A stretch of 38,061 bases of DNA, taken from Deltaproteobacteria bacterium. Lineage in GTDB: Bacteria > Myxococcota_A > UBA9042 > CAIXZC01. Made by a program: the position numbers and the translations under genes. The notes under the pieces are model-generated. The model had not been told where the DNA came from. It made no database searches and saw nothing but the letters and a program-made list of their open reading frames with translations. Location: positions 1-38,061 of the forward strand of contig VGRX01000010.1 of assembly GCA_016875215.1 (NCBI GenBank). The letters are read 5' to 3'. Shown in pieces: positions 26,240 to 34,463 of this stretch (the first letter of the stretch is position 1; each line of letters begins with the position of its first letter).

Positions 26240-26414
26240 TAAACATCGTCGTGTTGAGCGACGATCAAACATGGCCGATTTGGCCGGCAAGCACCGGCCG
26301 GACAAGGAAGCCGTCGAAACCGGCAGCGCAGGCGTACTTGAGGTACGTCGAGCATGCCGGTCGGCGGCTGACGCAGTCCCGCCGGATGATTGACGGTCAA
26401 GGCGACCATGTTTA
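26240..26414. repeat. Structured ~175-bp element with several stem-loops and 7-bp terminal inverted repeats (TAAACAT/ATGTTTA)
   Basis: Stem-loops at 26245-26265, 26282-26299, 26319-26361, 26362-26384 and 26390-26400; termini taaacat (26240) and atgttta (26408). Contains the right copy of the 31-bp inverted repeat (26245-26275). Confidence 0.65.
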
Positions 26415-27278
26415 GTGGGGGGTGAGGAGCATGGGCAGCGGCTCGAGGCCGGAGGCCACGGGCGGACGTTCGACGTCCACCACTTCGTCCGTGACGTGGG
26501 TGTGGGTTTCAGACAGGTAGCGCTGCACCGACAGGTCGAGGTACTGGGGTTGCAGCTCGATACCGATGTAGCGGCGGCCGTGTCTTGCGGCGGCGATTCC
26601 GGTGGTACCGCTGCCGGAGAACGGGTCGAGGACCACGTCGCCGGGCTGTGTGGATGCGAGCACGATGCGTTCGAGCAGCTCGATCGGCTTCTGCGTGGGA
26701 TGCCTGCCGAAGAGCTTCTCGGAGTTGCGGGGGGGCAGGATGGTCCACAGGCTCTGCATCTGCTTGCCGAGGTTTGCCTTCTTCATGAGCGCGTAGTTGA
26801 AGAAATGACGGGACTTCTCGGAGCGTGCGGCCCAGAGGATGGTCTCGGTGGCGTGCGTGAAGTAGCGGCAGCACAGGTTGGGCGGCGGGTTCTTCTTGTA
26901 CCAGGTGATGTCGTTGAGCAGCTTGTATCCGAGCCGCTGCATCGCGAACCCGACGGAGAAGATGTTGTGTCGGGTGCCGCTGACCCAGATGGTCCCGTTC
27001 GGCTTCAACACACGGCGGCACTGCGCCAGCCAGGCGGCCTGGAAGCGGAAATCAGCCTCCACTCCTTCCGAGCGGTCCCAGCCCCCCTTGTCAACCTGGA
27101 CCCGACGCCCGGACCGGCAGGTGATGCCGCCGTTGGACAGGAAGTAGGGCGGGTCGGCAAAGACCATGTCGACCGACCCGTCCGGGAAGTCGGCCAGGAG
27201 CTTCAGGGCGTCTCCCATGTACAGAGAGAAGTCGTCGCTCGGACTACGAAAAACCGGCTTCCCAACGCTCTTGACCAT
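26412..27278 (-). CDS. Site-specific DNA methyltransferase, beta class (N6-adenine or N4-cytosine)
   Basis: Motif IV DPPYFLSNGG precedes motif I VLDPFSGSGTTGIAAARHGRRYIGIE; HPTQKPIELLERIV. Start at 27278 (MVKSVGKPVFRSPSDDFSLYMGDAL). Confidence 0.93.
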   Translation of the reverse strand: MVKSVGKPVFRSPSDDFSLYMGDALKLLADFPDGSVDMVFADPPYFLSNGGITCRSGRRVQVDKGGWDRSEGVEADFRFQAAWLAQCRRVLKPNGTIWVSGTRHNIFSVGFAMQRLGYKLLNDITWYKKNPPPNLCCRYFTHATETILWAARSEKSRHFFNYALMKKANLGKQMQSLWTILPPRNSEKLFGRHPTQKPIELLERIVLASTQPGDVVLDPFSGSGTTGIAAARHGRRYIGIELQPQYLDLSVQRYLSETHTHVTDEVVDVERPPVASGLEPLPMLLTPH

Positions 27279-27300
27279 TTCCCGGCACCTCCGGGAATCG

Positions 27301-27328
27301 AGTGTATCGGCACCCGGGATCGCTGCAA
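27301..27328 (-). promoter_or_regulatory. Putative methyltransferase promoter: TTGCAG-N16-TACACT
   Basis: Reverse complement of 27323-27328 (CTGCAA) and 27301-27306 (AGTGTA), upstream of the start at 27278. Confidence 0.4.
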
Positions 27329-27400
27329 ATTTCCGGGCAGGTGATCTCGGGAGGCTGTGGGTCGGGGGTCGGAGAGGGCGCTGCCAGGCGGGAACGGCCT

Positions 27401-28594
27401 TCAGAAATCCACGCGTTTGAAGGTTCCTGCGCCCGGACTTCCGGCTGGGGGAGACTCGATTGCTGCGACTTCGGCCCCGCCATCGGTACCGAACCCGAGC
27501 AGCGGCAGGAGCGGCGGGACCTGGGGCAAGGCAGCGAGGGGCTCCCAGCCGGGCCCCGCACCTTGAGGTCCCAGGAGCACGAGCTGGCCGGCGTCCGCGT
27601 TGCGGAACGCCAGCCGCAACTGGCCGTTGGCCGAGGTTGCGAGGGAGACGCTGCACGCCGAGGCGGAATCTGTTGACGCACCGGCCGCGGTCGTCACCTC
27701 GATCCCGCCGGTTCCCCCCCGGGCCACGCGCAGCTCTCCGGTGCTCCCGTCGATCCAGGCCGCGGCCAGGCCCGTGTCGGCCGGCGCGACCGAGAGGGCC
27801 ACGGGGACGGTCTGCGAATCGAGTACCGAGAACTGCCAGCCGAGGTCCTGGTCGCGCCACATGCTGACGAGTCCGGCCGGTCGGAGAGCGGCAATCAGCA
27901 GGACCTGACCGCCGGCATGTGCGACCGCGCAGGGAGCGGACGGGGACCCGTCCATCCCGTCTGCCCGGACCTCCTTCCACTCGACGGTTCCCCCCTTGCC
28001 CGAGGCGAACCACAGGGTCCGATTGACGTCCCCCGCACAGGCCTGGAAGGACTGGCCCGAGTCGCGCACCGCGGACAGGGCCGACAGGGGACCGGGCAGC
28101 TCGCCGGCCGGTGCCGACGTCCAGCCCTCGGCCCCACGGTCGAGGAGCGAGATCTCACCCGGGGCGGTCTCAGCCAGGAACGAAGGCTGCGGAGTCAGGG
28201 AGACGAAGCCGATCTGAGGACCGCCGGGGGGGGAAACCGCCTCGTCCGCCATGACCGCGGTCTCCCACGCCATCTGGGTCCCCTGGACCGAGCCGTGGAG
28301 GAAGCGCTGTCCGATGCGGTCGTAGACCAGCACGACGGGGGTACCGTTCTGCCACGTTCCGGCCAGTCTCGGCGCGAGGTCGGTGCCGTCGAGCGAGGCG
28401 GGGCCGGTTTCGACGCAGACTCCGGACACGGGGTCGCACTGCCTGGTCCCCGGGCAGGGCTCTCCGCAGGGATCGAGCTCGCTGCCGTCACCGCCGCAGG
28501 CTGTCGCCAGGAGGGTCCATGCGATGACCATGGGCACGGCAATGGGCCAGAGACCGGCCCGGAAGGGCGGGGTTGCGGGACGGTCCGGCCGCAT
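27401..28594 (-). CDS. Lipoprotein, probable beta-propeller-like secreted protein
   Basis: Lipobox LLATACG; short Cys-rich segment (CGEPCPGTRQCDPVSGVC) followed by a repetitive beta-strand-rich region. Confidence 0.72.
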   Translation of the reverse strand: MRPDRPATPPFRAGLWPIAVPMVIAWTLLATACGGDGSELDPCGEPCPGTRQCDPVSGVCVETGPASLDGTDLAPRLAGTWQNGTPVVLVYDRIGQRFLHGSVQGTQMAWETAVMADEAVSPPGGPQIGFVSLTPQPSFLAETAPGEISLLDRGAEGWTSAPAGELPGPLSALSAVRDSGQSFQACAGDVNRTLWFASGKGGTVEWKEVRADGMDGSPSAPCAVAHAGGQVLLIAALRPAGLVSMWRDQDLGWQFSVLDSQTVPVALSVAPADTGLAAAWIDGSTGELRVARGGTGGIEVTTAAGASTDSASACSVSLATSANGQLRLAFRNADAGQLVLLGPQGAGPGWEPLAALPQVPPLLPLLGFGTDGGAEVAAIESPPAGSPGAGTFKRVDF

Positions 28595-28608
28595 GGGGCA
28601 CACGACTC

Positions 28609-30204
28609 TCAACTGCCGGGAAGCAGGTTGTCGAGGCAGAGCTGCAAGCCGGTGCAGCAGACGCACAGGAAGCAATTGGGGCAGTTGCAGTTCGGCTTGG
28701 GCACGCACCCGTTGGACCCGCAGGTCCCTGCCAGCTTGCAGATGCCCAGATCGAACACATCGTAGGTGCACGGTGTTCCGTTGAGCACGTCGTGCACGCA
28801 CCCCTGTTCCTTGGTGCAGCTGTCCTTGGTGCACTCCTCCTTGTCGTCGCAGTTCTTGGGGGCTCCGGAGACGCACATGCCGCTGTTGCACATGTCGGGC
28901 TCGGTGCACGGATTGCCGTCGTCGCACGGGAGTGCGGAGGCCAGCTTGTGCTGGCAGGTGCCGTTCTCGCAGACGTCGATGGTGCAGGGGTTGCCGTCGT
29001 CGTCGCACTTGTTGGAGTTGTTGACGAACTTGCACCCCTTCTCGCTGACCGGGTCGCAGAGGTTGTCGGTGCACGGGTTGTTGTCCTCGCAGACCTTGGG
29101 CCCGCCCTCGCACTTGCCTTCGTAGCAGTGGTCGTTGTCGGTGCAGGAGTTGCCGTCGTCGCACAGCTTCGCATTGTTGGGGTGCGAGCAGCCCTCAATC
29201 GGGTCGCACAGGTCGTCCGTGCAGGGATTGCCGTCCTCGCAGAGGCCCTCGTCCTTGGTTCCGTCGCAGTTGTTGTCCTTCTTGTCGCACAGTTCGGTCG
29301 CGCCGGGATAGACGGTCCCGTCGGTGTCGTCGCAGTCGCCGCCGCCGCTGCCGCAGATCACCGGCTTTCCAGGTGTGGTCATGGTGGCGTCGCAGAATCC
29401 GTCGCCGTCGTCATTGCACCCTTCATCGACGGCCAGGTCGCAGTCGTTGTCCACGTCGTCGCACTTTTCGGCGGACGGGATCAGCGCGCTGCATTCGGAC
29501 AGGCCCGAGGCCTCGCACATGCGCTCACCGGTGCACTTGCCCGACTCGTTGGCGTTGAAGCAATCGGTGGACTTCTGCGCCTGGACTGCCGGGAAGGAGC
29601 AGGTGCACTCGCCCGCGGTCGGCATGCACTGCTGGAACGTGCCTCCCGGGGTGGTCACGGTTTCGCACTGGTAGCCGGCGGGGCACGCGGCGGCATCCGT
29701 GGAGCAGTCGGCCCCGCAGAAGCTGCCGAGCCCGTTGGGAAACTCCAGACAGAGGTCGAGTGACGTGGTCGTCACCCCCTGCGTCTTGCAGTCGTCGTTG
29801 ATCCGGCAGGGGTCGCAGAGCGTCAGGAACTTCGGCATGCAGACATAGATGATGTCGGGCTTGGTGTCCGCCTCGACGCAGGCCCAGCCCTTGGGGCAGT
29901 CCTCGACGCACTGGGTGGTGCAGCGTCCTCCGTCCTTGGTGGTGACGCAGAAGCCGCTGTCGCACTCGGAGTTGTCGGTGCAGGGCCAGAGGAACTCGCC
30001 GGGTTGCGGAATGTACTCCACCTCCGCGGTGACGAAGTCGAGAAGCTCGAACCTGTCCTCGACGAGGGGAATGTCCGCTACGCCGTCGCTGCCCGACGAG
30101 TCGACGGCATCCTCGTACTTGACCGTCGTACCATTGGAGCAGCCGAGCGCTGCCAGACAAACCACGGCAAAGGTCACTGTCCATCGTTGCGGCCGGGAAA
30201 ACAT
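28609..30204 (-). CDS. Cys-rich lipoprotein with MopE-type motifs and CxDGNPCTxxxC repeats
   Basis: Lipobox LAALGCS; EKCDDVDNDCDLAVDEGC and DCDDTDGTVYPGATELCDKKDNNCDGTKDEG; repeated CDDGNPCT-type modules. Confidence 0.9.
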   Translation of the reverse strand: MFSRPQRWTVTFAVVCLAALGCSNGTTVKYEDAVDSSGSDGVADIPLVEDRFELLDFVTAEVEYIPQPGEFLWPCTDNSECDSGFCVTTKDGGRCTTQCVEDCPKGWACVEADTKPDIIYVCMPKFLTLCDPCRINDDCKTQGVTTTSLDLCLEFPNGLGSFCGADCSTDAAACPAGYQCETVTTPGGTFQQCMPTAGECTCSFPAVQAQKSTDCFNANESGKCTGERMCEASGLSECSALIPSAEKCDDVDNDCDLAVDEGCNDDGDGFCDATMTTPGKPVICGSGGGDCDDTDGTVYPGATELCDKKDNNCDGTKDEGLCEDGNPCTDDLCDPIEGCSHPNNAKLCDDGNSCTDNDHCYEGKCEGGPKVCEDNNPCTDNLCDPVSEKGCKFVNNSNKCDDDGNPCTIDVCENGTCQHKLASALPCDDGNPCTEPDMCNSGMCVSGAPKNCDDKEECTKDSCTKEQGCVHDVLNGTPCTYDVFDLGICKLAGTCGSNGCVPKPNCNCPNCFLCVCCTGLQLCLDNLLPGS

Positions 30205-30232
30205 GCGTCCCCCCCCATGAGAGTCAGAGGCT

Positions 30233-30261
30233 ACTATACCCTGGGGGCCCGCGCGATTCAA
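30233..30261 (-). promoter_or_regulatory. Putative promoter for the MopE-like lipoprotein: TTGAAT-N17-TATAGT
   Basis: Reverse complement of 30256-30261 (ATTCAA) and 30233-30238 (ACTATA). Confidence 0.6.
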
Positions 30262-30285
30262 GAAATGGTGCGGCAGCAGAACGGC

Positions 30286-30313
30286 TTGACATCGTCATGG
30301 CCGGCCCTATCTT
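30286..30313 (+). promoter_or_regulatory. Putative ferredoxin promoter: TTGACA-N16-TATCTT
   Basis: Consensus -35 at 30286-30291, -10-like at 30308-30313, upstream of the ATG at 30341. Confidence 0.5.
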
Positions 30314-30340
30314 CTGCGACGTGGTGTGTGAGGTGGAGTC

Positions 30341-30571
30341 ATGGCGGACAAGGACAGGAAGGTGGACCGGAACGTGCCGGGGCGCTGGTACGTGGATGCG
30401 AACTGCATAGCGTGCGGGCTGTGCGTCGAGGTCGCACCGGAGAACCTGGAGCTCGATTGGGATGCCGGATTCGCTTTCCTGAAGAGCCAGCCCCGGGAGG
30501 AGAAGCAGGAAGCGGCCATGCGCGACGCTGCCTCGCAGTGCCCGGTGGAGGCCATCGGAAGCGACGGCTGA
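30341..30571 (+). CDS. Small ferredoxin, single [Fe-S] cluster type
   Basis: 76 aa; YVDANCIACGLCVEVAPENLEL..ASQCPVEAI. Confidence 0.92.
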   Translation: MADKDRKVDRNVPGRWYVDANCIACGLCVEVAPENLELDWDAGFAFLKSQPREEKQEAAMRDAASQCPVEAIGSDG

Positions 30572-30597
30572 GCCGTTCGTGCGCGCGATCTATTCAC

Positions 30598-30626
30598 TTG
30601 CCCTCATCGCGAATCGGGCCGATAAT
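30598..30626 (+). promoter_or_regulatory. Putative kinase promoter: TTGCCC-N17-GATAAT
   Basis: Located 28 bp upstream of the ATG at 30654. Confidence 0.45.
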
Positions 30627-30653
30627 CTGTGCGTTTCGTGAGGACCGGCCCGG

Positions 30654-33600
30654 ATGGATGAACTGTTCGAACAGCGGCAACCGATATTCCAGCGGTTCGA
30701 TGTCATCCGCATGATCGGCAAGGGGGGGATGGGGACCGTCTTCGAGGTCTTCGACCGCCTCCGGAACGCCCGGGTCGCGCTCAAGCTGCTGTCCCATTTC
30801 GGGCCGACGCAGCTCTACCTGTTCAAGCAGGAGTTCCGGTCCCTGGCGAACATCGTCCACGCCAACCTGGTCGGCCTGCACGAGCTGCTGTGCGAGGGGG
30901 ATACCTGGTTCTTCACCATGGACCTGGTCGACGGCAGGAGCTTCCTCGACTACGTTCGGGGGGAATCGCTGCGGGTGCTCGAAACCACCGTCTTTGCCGA
31001 TTCCGTCGGCGGGCTGGACAGCACGTTCCCCCCCCAGGGGGCGCCGGACGGGGCCGAGCTGACGTCCGAGCGGCTCGGGCCTGCCCTTCCGGAGCTCCCT
31101 GCCGGTGCGGAGCTGCGGTTGCGCCGTGCGTTGGGGGGGCTTGCCTCCGGCGTGAGCGCGCTGCATGCGGCCGGCAAGGTCCACCGGGATCTGAAGCCGT
31201 CCAACGTGATGGTGCGCGGGGACGACCGGGTGGTCATCCTCGACTTCGGGCTGGTCATGGACGTGGCGCCCGGTGCGGACGATCCTGCGCTGCAGAACCA
31301 CGTGGCGGGAACGGTTCCCTACATGTCTCCGGAGCAGGCGGGCGGGAGGACGTTGACCGCTGCCGGCGACTGGTACGCGGTCGGCGTCATGCTCTACGAG
31401 GCGTTGACCGGCCGCCTGCCGTTCGGCGGGGACATCCTGCGGGTGCTGCAGGCCAAGCAGCAGGTGCAGCCTTGTGCTCCTGCAATGGTCGCTCCGGGCG
31501 TGCCCCCCGACCTGGACGCGTTGTGCAGGCGGCTGCTCGCGACGGTTCCGGAGGCGAGACCTTCGGATGACGAGGTGCTCGAGGCGCTGGGCGTGCGCAG
31601 CGACTCGACGACCGAGCTCAGCGCCACGATCCATTCGGGCACGGCCGGCACAGCGCTCGTGGGGCGGGACGGCGAGACCACTGCCCTCGACAGGGCCTAC
31701 GACACTTGCCTTTCCGGCCGCCCGGTACTGGTGCGAGTGCACGGTCCGTCGGGCATGGGGAAGTCGGCCCTGGTGCACTCGTTCCTCGAGGAACTGGCGG
31801 AGGAAGGGGCCGTGGTGCTGTCGGGCCGATGCTACGAGAGGGAATCGGTTCCGTACAAGGCCCTGGATCCGCTGGTGGACCGACTGACCCGCTACCTGCT
31901 TTCGTTGCCGGCCGACCGTGTCGAGGCGCTGATGCCCCGGCACGTGCGGGCACTGGCGCAGGTGTTTCCGGTGCTGGACCGGGTACCTGCCGCCCGGGAC
32001 GCGGTGCGACGGTCTGAGACCACTCTGGACCCTCGCGAGCTTCGCCGCAGGGCCTTTGGTGCGCTTCGGGAGCTGCTGGCCCGACTGGCTGAGCGGGTCC
32101 CGCTGGTCTTGGCCATCGACGACCTGCAGTGGGGGGACGTGGACAGCTCCCTGATGCTCCAGGAGCTGCTGCGCCCGCCCGATCCGCCGCCTCTCCTGCT
32201 CCTGGCTTCGTTCCGATCCGATGCGATGGAAGGGAGCCCGGTCCTTCTTCCCCTGCTCGAGCACGGCGCCTCCGGGCAGGAGACGGCCATCGACATCCCG
32301 GTGGGCCCGCTGCCCGTGGACGAAGCGGAGCGACTGGCGCTCATGCACCTCGCGCAGACGGTGGCCCAACGCACCCGCCTGGCCGCTCACATCGCCCGGG
32401 AATCCGGGGGAGTGCCCTTCTTCGTGGAGGAGCTTTCCCGCTTTGCGGCCCTGTCCGCGGCCGAGGGCACTGCGTTCGAGGGGAACGAGCTGGTCTCACT
32501 GGACGAGTACACGCGGCTGCGCGTCAGGCGCCTGCCGGTCGAAGCGAGAGCCCTGGTGGAGGTCGTGGCCGTGGCCGGGCATCCCCTTCCGCTCGAGGCA
32601 GCGGCCCGGGCCTCGGGTCAGGAATCGATCCCCTGGGAATCGGTCCGGCTGCTTCAGGGAGCGCACATGGTGGACACCCGCGGCCTGCACAATCGCCAGC
32701 GGGTGGAGTGCTATCACGACCGCATCCGGGAGGCGGTGGCCGCCTCCCTCGAGGCCGAGGCGAGAAGGAACCTCCATCGCAGGCTCGCAACCACGCTCGA
32801 GCAGATGCCTGACATCGAGCCCGAGTTGCTGGCCGTCCATTTCCGGGAGTCGGGTGAGCCGGTGCGGGCCGCATCGTTCGCCCGGCGGGCGGCGGACCAG
32901 GCCGTGGACATGCTGGCATTCGACCGCGCCGCAGTGCTGTATCGATCCGCCCTGACCATGGGCTCGTGGGCTCCCGCCGAGCTGGCGGCCATTCGGCGCT
33001 CGCTGGCGGACACGCTGGCCAATGCCGGACGCGGGGTCGAGGCAGCCGACGAGTTCCTCCGGCTTGCTGCCGCAGCGGATCCGAATCAGAGCTGGAGGCT
33101 CCAGCTCGGGGCCGCGGACCAGCTCCTGCGGGTCGGTCACGTCGACCGAGGCAAGACCATCCTGGACGAGGTCCTGGCGCGTTTCGGGATGAAGATCCCG
33201 GCCGGTACGCTCGCGGCGCTGGCGGCGTACTCGTGGTTCCGGACGCTGCTGAAGCTGCGGCCTCGGTCCTTCAGGAAGCGCAGCGAGGACCAGATTCCGG
33301 GGTACCTGCTCGACCGTATCGATGCCTGCTGGGCCGTGTCGCTGGGGTTGGGTCTCGTGGATCCGGTGCGGGCATCGGGGTTCCAGTTCCGCTGCCTGCT
33401 CTACTCGCTGCAGGCGGGAGAGCCGTACCGCATCGCCCGGTCCCTGGCGTCGGAGGGGGCCTACTCCGCTGCGTTCGGGGGGAAGGGGTTTGCGCGGGCC
33501 GAGGACGTGCTGGAGCGGGCCGAGCACCTGGCCCGAGAGGCAAACAGCACGCACGCGCTGGCCATCGTCCGCGTCTGCAGCGCAATCGCTGCCTTCCAGC

Positions 33601-34463
33601 AGGGGAGGTGGACGGCCACGCTTCAGCGAGCGCAGGAGGCCGAGCAGATCCTCCTGGAGAAGCTCACGAACGTGGCCTGGGAGCTGCGCACGGCCCGAAT
33701 CTACCAGCTCGCCGCCCTGGGATGGATGGGACGGTTCGGCGAGTATCGACGACGGACACAGGACATGGTGGCGGACGCGTTGGGCCGCAACGACCTGCAC
33801 ACGGTCAACCACATGCGGGCCGGCTCCATGCTCCATCTCGGCCTCATGCAGGACGATCCGGCCGGGGCACGCAAGGACATCGCCGAGTGCGTGGGAGACA
33901 TGTCGCACAGTGCGTTTACCCTGCTGCACTTCTACGCGCTGAGAAGCCACATCTGCACCGAGCTGTACCTGGCCAACGGGGAAGAGGCGGTTCGCCTGGC
34001 CGACGAGCTGCGGCAGAAGACACGGCGCTCTACCGTCGGCAGGATAGCGCTCACGCGGACGTACGCCCTGGAGATGCTGGCCAACAGCCGTCTGTGCGCT
34101 GCCGGGGGGTGCGTGCCCGAGCGGGCGGCGGCGAGGACGGCTCGCGAATGTGCGGACAAGGCCGAGGCGATCGGGCTGGACTGGACCGGCGGTCTGGCCG
34201 AGCTCTGGCGCGGAGGAGCCGACGTCATCGCCGGGCTCGACGGAGATGCCCGCCGGCATTTCGAGGATGCTGCAGAGCGCTTTGCCCGGCTGGACATGCG
34301 CCTGTATGCCGCAGCGGCGCGATGTCGGCTCGGCGAGCTGGTGGGCGGGGATGCGGGCGCCTCCATGGTGGAGGAATCGCTGGCGACACTCAGGAGCGAG
34401 TCCATTGCGAGGCCCGAGAAGGTCATCGCAATGGTCGCTCCGAGCTTCAGGAGAAATGCTTGA
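30654..34463 (+). CDS. Serine/threonine protein kinase fused to AAA-type ATPase and TPR-like region
   Basis: IGKGGMGTVFEVFD, VALKLL, VHRDLKPSNVMV, ILDFGLVMD; then LVGRDGETTALDRAYD..GPSGMGKSALVHSFLEEL; long helical C-terminus. Confidence 0.93.
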   Translation: MDELFEQRQPIFQRFDVIRMIGKGGMGTVFEVFDRLRNARVALKLLSHFGPTQLYLFKQEFRSLANIVHANLVGLHELLCEGDTWFFTMDLVDGRSFLDYVRGESLRVLETTVFADSVGGLDSTFPPQGAPDGAELTSERLGPALPELPAGAELRLRRALGGLASGVSALHAAGKVHRDLKPSNVMVRGDDRVVILDFGLVMDVAPGADDPALQNHVAGTVPYMSPEQAGGRTLTAAGDWYAVGVMLYEALTGRLPFGGDILRVLQAKQQVQPCAPAMVAPGVPPDLDALCRRLLATVPEARPSDDEVLEALGVRSDSTTELSATIHSGTAGTALVGRDGETTALDRAYDTCLSGRPVLVRVHGPSGMGKSALVHSFLEELAEEGAVVLSGRCYERESVPYKALDPLVDRLTRYLLSLPADRVEALMPRHVRALAQVFPVLDRVPAARDAVRRSETTLDPRELRRRAFGALRELLARLAERVPLVLAIDDLQWGDVDSSLMLQELLRPPDPPPLLLLASFRSDAMEGSPVLLPLLEHGASGQETAIDIPVGPLPVDEAERLALMHLAQTVAQRTRLAAHIARESGGVPFFVEELSRFAALSAAEGTAFEGNELVSLDEYTRLRVRRLPVEARALVEVVAVAGHPLPLEAAARASGQESIPWESVRLLQGAHMVDTRGLHNRQRVECYHDRIREAVAASLEAEARRNLHRRLATTLEQMPDIEPELLAVHFRESGEPVRAASFARRAADQAVDMLAFDRAAVLYRSALTMGSWAPAELAAIRRSLADTLANAGRGVEAADEFLRLAAAADPNQSWRLQLGAADQLLRVGHVDRGKTILDEVLARFGMKIPAGTLAALAAYSWFRTLLKLRPRSFRKRSEDQIPGYLLDRIDACWAVSLGLGLVDPVRASGFQFRCLLYSLQAGEPYRIARSLASEGAYSAAFGGKGFARAEDVLERAEHLAREANSTHALAIVRVCSAIAAFQQGRWTATLQRAQEAEQILLEKLTNVAWELRTARIYQLAALGWMGRFGEYRRRTQDMVADALGRNDLHTVNHMRAGSMLHLGLMQDDPAGARKDIAECVGDMSHSAFTLLHFYALRSHICTELYLANGEEAVRLADELRQKTRRSTVGRIALTRTYALEMLANSRLCAAGGCVPERAAARTARECADKAEAIGLDWTGGLAELWRGGADVIAGLDGDARRHFEDAAERFARLDMRLYAAAARCRLGELVGGDAGASMVEESLATLRSESIARPEKVIAMVAPSFRRNA

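Noticed and set aside
25221-26275. Autonomous insertion sequence
   Set aside because: Inverted repeats are present but the enclosed gene is a CYTH protein with no transposase motif, and no target-site duplication was evident flanking the arms.
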